In this document: positions 61,174 through 64,000 of the stretch, piece after piece
Layout of the letters: each line of letters starts with the position of its first letter
Position numbering within the stretch: the first letter of the stretch is position 1
From: Halobacillus ihumii
GTDB lineage: Bacteria; Bacillota; Bacilli; Bacillales; Halobacillaceae
Direction of reading: 5' to 3'
Assembly (NCBI RefSeq): GCF_902726645.1
Contig: NZ_CACVAO010000001.1
Coordinates: 372,001 to 436,000, forward strand
DNA length: 64,000 nucleotides
The notes under the pieces: model-generated
What the model saw: only the letters and a program-made list of their open reading frames with translations
What the model was told of the DNA's origin: nothing
Database searches by the model: none
Made by a program: the position numbers and the translations under genes

Positions 61174-62130
61174 TTACTCCCCCACCAGTAATACATAATG
61201 CTGTTCACTTAATTCAATTTCCTCTTTATATTTCTGTACTTTCTCATCATTACCGGATTGTGACTGATAAGGGATTTGCAAATAATCGTGGCCAAGCTGC
61301 TTTAAGGCTTCAACGATATGACCGACTTCCTCCTCACCAGGATAAAAGGGATAGCGTACATAACAATAATGTTTCAATAGAAGGTTGATCATCTCATACA
61401 TCGTTGGATTGCTTTGCTCAACTGCCCCAAGCCTTAGCTGAATTTGCTGAATAATGTACTCAGATTCAAATGTATTTAACTCTGAAGGAATGATGAACAT
61501 ATCATTCGAAAATTTACGGATGTGAACCTTGTGGTCAACTTTGTTATCTCTGAACCACTGGATTATTGCTGTTTTAATGATTGGGTGAGTTGAGGTATCG
61601 GTTAACAGGTTTTCAAACGGTTCTGTATCTGCTGAAACGGGTTGCTTATTTAACTGTTGGATAGATTTCCATTGATTATGTAAATCATCATTATCGATAG
61701 CGGCGAAAAAGGATTGAAAATATTTCTCTTCGTCTTTCTTATGCGTGTCCTGAAGCAGTTTGTTACTAACTTCGTATATTTGCCATAATTGCGTACGACT
61801 TTGATGAGGAATAGATTCAGTCTCAAAAACTTCGTCTAATAAATCAATAAGTTCCTGGTAGCGATTATCTTGAAAAAGAATGGTTATGTAGATATGTAAG
61901 TAATGATAATAATGATCTTCATCAGCCTTCATCTGCTCCTGGCATAAATCTTCCGCTTGGCTGAAGTTTCCGAGTTCAATCCAGCTCATGAGCAGTCCCG
62001 TAGTGACTTCATGAGAGGCGACCTCATAATTCACGAGAGGAAGAAGGAATTCTACAGCCTCTTGATAACTTTTCTCTTCGACCGCTTTGAGACCTTTACT
62101 TTCTAACATTGTTTTCCATTTTGGGAACAT
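61174..62130 (-). CDS. TPR-type protein (YsoA-like)
   Basis: 318 residues, alpha-helical throughout: FLPLVNYEVASHEVTTGLLMSWIELGNFSQAEDLCQEQMK and DNRYQELIDLLDEVFETESIPHQSR are TPR-like helices. No enzymatic motif or signal peptide. By position between trigger factor and the end of the block it fits B. subtilis ysoA, a TPR protein of unknown function. ATG 62130 (MFPKWKTMLESKG) has AGGGG upstream. A short weak hairpin (61144-61169, TGTTCAT/ATGAACA) follows. Confidence 0.78.
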   Translation of the reverse strand: MFPKWKTMLESKGLKAVEEKSYQEAVEFLLPLVNYEVASHEVTTGLLMSWIELGNFSQAEDLCQEQMKADEDHYYHYLHIYITILFQDNRYQELIDLLDEVFETESIPHQSRTQLWQIYEVSNKLLQDTHKKDEEKYFQSFFAAIDNDDLHNQWKSIQQLNKQPVSADTEPFENLLTDTSTHPIIKTAIIQWFRDNKVDHKVHIRKFSNDMFIIPSELNTFESEYIIQQIQLRLGAVEQSNPTMYEMINLLLKHYCYVRYPFYPGEEEVGHIVEALKQLGHDYLQIPYQSQSGNDEKVQKYKEEIELSEQHYVLLVGE

Positions 62131-62627
62131 CACGATATCCCCTGTTCGTTTTTCCATAGGACACCCTTCCTCTTATTATTTTTATTACCCGTCTATTTTT
62201 ACCTTTTTCAGTCGAAAATAAACCTAAACATTCAAATGGATTATTTGCTACCTTCTTAAAAAATTTTTCAGGAACACCCTAAAGCTTTAAAGGACAAACG
62301 AAACTTATGAATGTACCTCCCCTTAATAAAATATAGAAGAGAGACGTCCAAGGGACGTCTCTTTTCATGTCACATCCAACGCAGTATAGCGAAACTATAT
62401 GTATATATATGAAACAATAATAAAATTATATCACAATGAAACGCTTATTTACTCCATCTCGATTCCTACTCATCCACTTTCACCTAGTTCCTTCATTAAT
62501 ATTACAACCTCATGATTGGTAATAACGTTTTTCTCCGATTACTCTTTAACTAGTATTATCAGTTAGATTAAACTACAATATATGGTGGAGATTCTTCTCC
62601 ACTATTTGAATTATGAGGAGATTTGAT
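62131..62627. other. Divergent spacer between YsoA-like and CNNM-type genes
   Basis: About 500 bp of AT-rich sequence with no gene I can support. It holds a plus-strand terminator (62340-62365) with no gene before it, and a 7-bp hairpin GTGGAGA/TCTCCAC (62585-62602) close to the start of the next gene. No known riboswitch motif was recognised. Confidence 0.6.
62340..62365 (+). terminator. Orphan plus-strand rho-independent terminator
   Basis: 10-bp stem AGAGACGTCC (62340-62349) with GGACGTCTCT (62353-62362), three-base loop, then TTTTC on the plus strand. There is no plus-strand gene upstream, so it may end a small RNA starting in the YsoA-like promoter region. Confidence 0.55.
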
Positions 62628-63911
62628 ATGGAAGAGACGATCAAGCTTGCAGCGGTGGCTCTGTTGATTTTAGCGACAGCCTTTTTCGTTGCAAGCGAAT
62701 TCGCAATTGTTAAAGTAAGACGAACCAAACTAGAAGCGCGGGCGGCTGAGGGTAATAAAAAAGCTTTAAATGCCTTAAAAGTAACCGGCAATTTAGATTA
62801 TTATTTATCAGCGAATCAGCTTGGTATTACGATAACTGCCCTTGGTCTTGGTTGGTTAGGAGAACCAACCTTGGAGATTCTGCTTCATCCACTGCTGGAA
62901 GGATTTAACCTGCCGGCAACGGTTAGTCACACAATAACTTTTGTGATTGCCTTTTTTGTTATCACTTTTTTACACGTTGTACTCGGGGAACTTGCTCCGA
63001 AGACAATCGCTATTCAAAGAGCGGAAAATATTACTCTTATGCTATCCGGGCCTTTAATCCTATACAGCAAGATTATGTACCCTTTAATTTGGTTGTTAAA
63101 TGGGTCTGCAAATTTATTAGTACGTTTATTAGGATACCATTCAGCTAAAGAAACCGATGAAGTTCATTCCGAGGAAGAACTTCGTCATATATTAAGTGAA
63201 AGTTATCAACAAGGTGAAATTAATCAATCTGAGTTTGAATATGTCGATCGGATTTTTGAATTCGACAACCGCACGGCAAAAGAAATTATGATTCCCCGAA
63301 CAGACATGGCGGTTGTAGATATTGAAGATCCTATAAAAGAATCCTTACAATTCATGAATGAGGAACGCTTTACCAGGTACCCTGTATTCCAGGAGGACAA
63401 AGATCATATCATCGGGGTGCTTCATTTAAAAGAATTATTTTACAACGACTGGAGCAAGGTTGAAACTCTTGAGCCGTTTGTTCGGCCAGTATTAAAGGTT
63501 TTTGAAAATATCCCAATTCACGATCTGTTAGTCAGAATGCAGCTACAACGAACACACTTGGTAGTCTTAACTGATGAATATGGCGGTACTTCAGGTATGA
63601 TCACGGCCGAGGATATTATTGAGGAAATTGTCGGAGATATTAGAGACGAATTCGATCATGAAGAAGAACAAACAATCGTTCCACAAGAAGACGGTTCCTT
63701 CTTTATTGATGGAAAAACATCCATTCAAGATGTTAATGAATTTTTTGAGATTGAACTTGAAAGTGAAGATGTGGATACAATCTCCGGTTGGGTGTACAAC
63801 GAATTAATTGATGTCAAGAAAGGGTCTCAACTATCTCATGACTCTTATCATTTTAAAGTGGTGGAAATGGAAGATCAGCAGATTATAGCTATTACTGTCT
63901 GGGAAGAGTAA
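62628..63911 (+). CDS. CNNM/CBS/CorC_HlyC family membrane protein (divalent-cation related)
   Basis: 427 residues of the so-called hemolysin family: DUF21/CNNM domain with about four helices (to residue ~195; [66 protein letters not shown]), a CBS pair ([37 protein letters not shown] and [33 protein letters not shown]) and a C-terminal CorC_HlyC domain. Homologues transport or regulate Mg2+ and related ions; the haemolysin name is historical. ATG 62628 follows GAGGAG. Confidence 0.92.
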   Translation: MEETIKLAAVALLILATAFFVASEFAIVKVRRTKLEARAAEGNKKALNALKVTGNLDYYLSANQLGITITALGLGWLGEPTLEILLHPLLEGFNLPATVSHTITFVIAFFVITFLHVVLGELAPKTIAIQRAENITLMLSGPLILYSKIMYPLIWLLNGSANLLVRLLGYHSAKETDEVHSEEELRHILSESYQQGEINQSEFEYVDRIFEFDNRTAKEIMIPRTDMAVVDIEDPIKESLQFMNEERFTRYPVFQEDKDHIIGVLHLKELFYNDWSKVETLEPFVRPVLKVFENIPIHDLLVRMQLQRTHLVVLTDEYGGTSGMITAEDIIEEIVGDIRDEFDHEEEQTIVPQEDGSFFIDGKTSIQDVNEFFEIELESEDVDTISGWVYNELIDVKKGSQLSHDSYHFKVVEMEDQQIIAITVWEE

Positions 63912-63953
63912 GATACAGAGGATATATCAAAGATAAAGAAACAGGATTAAACA

Positions 63954-63985
63954 AAACCCCCTTTTACAAGTAAAAGAGGGTTTCC
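63954..63985 (-). terminator. Terminator for a minus-strand gene beyond the window
   Basis: Stem AAACCC-CTTTTAC with GTAAAAG-GGGTTT (one mismatch), two-base loop. The T run lies on the minus strand (GGGTTTTGTTTAAT), suggesting a convergent gene to the right. Confidence 0.6.
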
Positions 63986-64000
63986 CTAAATTGTTCGTTC

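Overview
The window is a gene-dense, low-to-middle GC chromosomal segment from an endospore-forming member of the Bacillaceae. Evidence for this is the set of sporulation genes (spoVB, bofC, a coxA-like gene, safA, spo0B, spoIVFA/FB, spoIIB, spoVID), a Firmicute-type L27 with a cleavable N-terminus next to its protease Prp, a T-box before valS and a fused secDF. Gene order follows the Bacillus subtilis yrvJ-to-ysoA region closely. Differences in content suggest a relative such as a halophilic Halobacillus/Thalassobacillus-type organism: an RNase E/G gene is present, nadE stands where nadABC-nifS would be, lonB is missing, and an amino-acid ABC transporter sits between hemA and ysxC. The genus is an inference.

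Layout. 1-9.7 kb: the end of a cell-wall amidase gene, then on the minus strand dtd, relA, apt, recJ, a LapA-like gene, secDF and comN (tRNA proofreading, stringent response, purine salvage, recombination, secretion, competence control). 9.8-14 kb: spoVB (plus), a DUF421 gene, an ArsB/NhaD-type transporter and a TIGR04086 membrane protein (plus). 14-20 kb: yajC-tgt-queA-DUF2905-ruvB-ruvA (queuosine tRNA modification and Holliday junction processing), bofC and yebC. 20-24 kb: coxA-like lipoprotein, nadE, a CotS/YsxE-like kinase and safA, with a MITE-like repeat inserted between nadE and the kinase. 24-36 kb: pheA-pheB, obgE-spo0B, rplU-prp-rpmA behind an L21 leader, RNase E/G, spoIVFA-spoIVFB, mreBCD-minCD and radC.

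36-45 kb: maf, spoIIB, comC, a degraded GGDEF gene, folC, valS with its T-box, a small membrane protein gene (plus) and spoVID. 45-51.5 kb: the haem operon hemAXCDBL, running from a promoter with an extended -10 to a terminator after hemL. 51.8-54.9 kb: a LiaI/LiaF-like membrane protein (plus) and a polar amino-acid ABC operon. 55-62 kb: ysxC, lon, clpX, tig and a YsoA-like TPR protein (proteostasis and ribosome assembly). The window ends with a CNNM/CBS/CorC family transporter gene on the plus strand.

Nearly everything is conserved core genome. I found no CRISPR array, prophage, transposase, rRNA or tRNA. The least explained material is intergenic: a ~200-bp element with terminal inverted repeats and a 9-bp direct repeat (21408-21629), two perfect 34-bp palindromes (610-643 and 38963-38996), a structured relA-apt spacer, an orphan plus-strand terminator at 62340, and a sigma-G-like promoter lying inside a terminator hairpin ahead of bofC. 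I did not find a convincing new multi-gene system.
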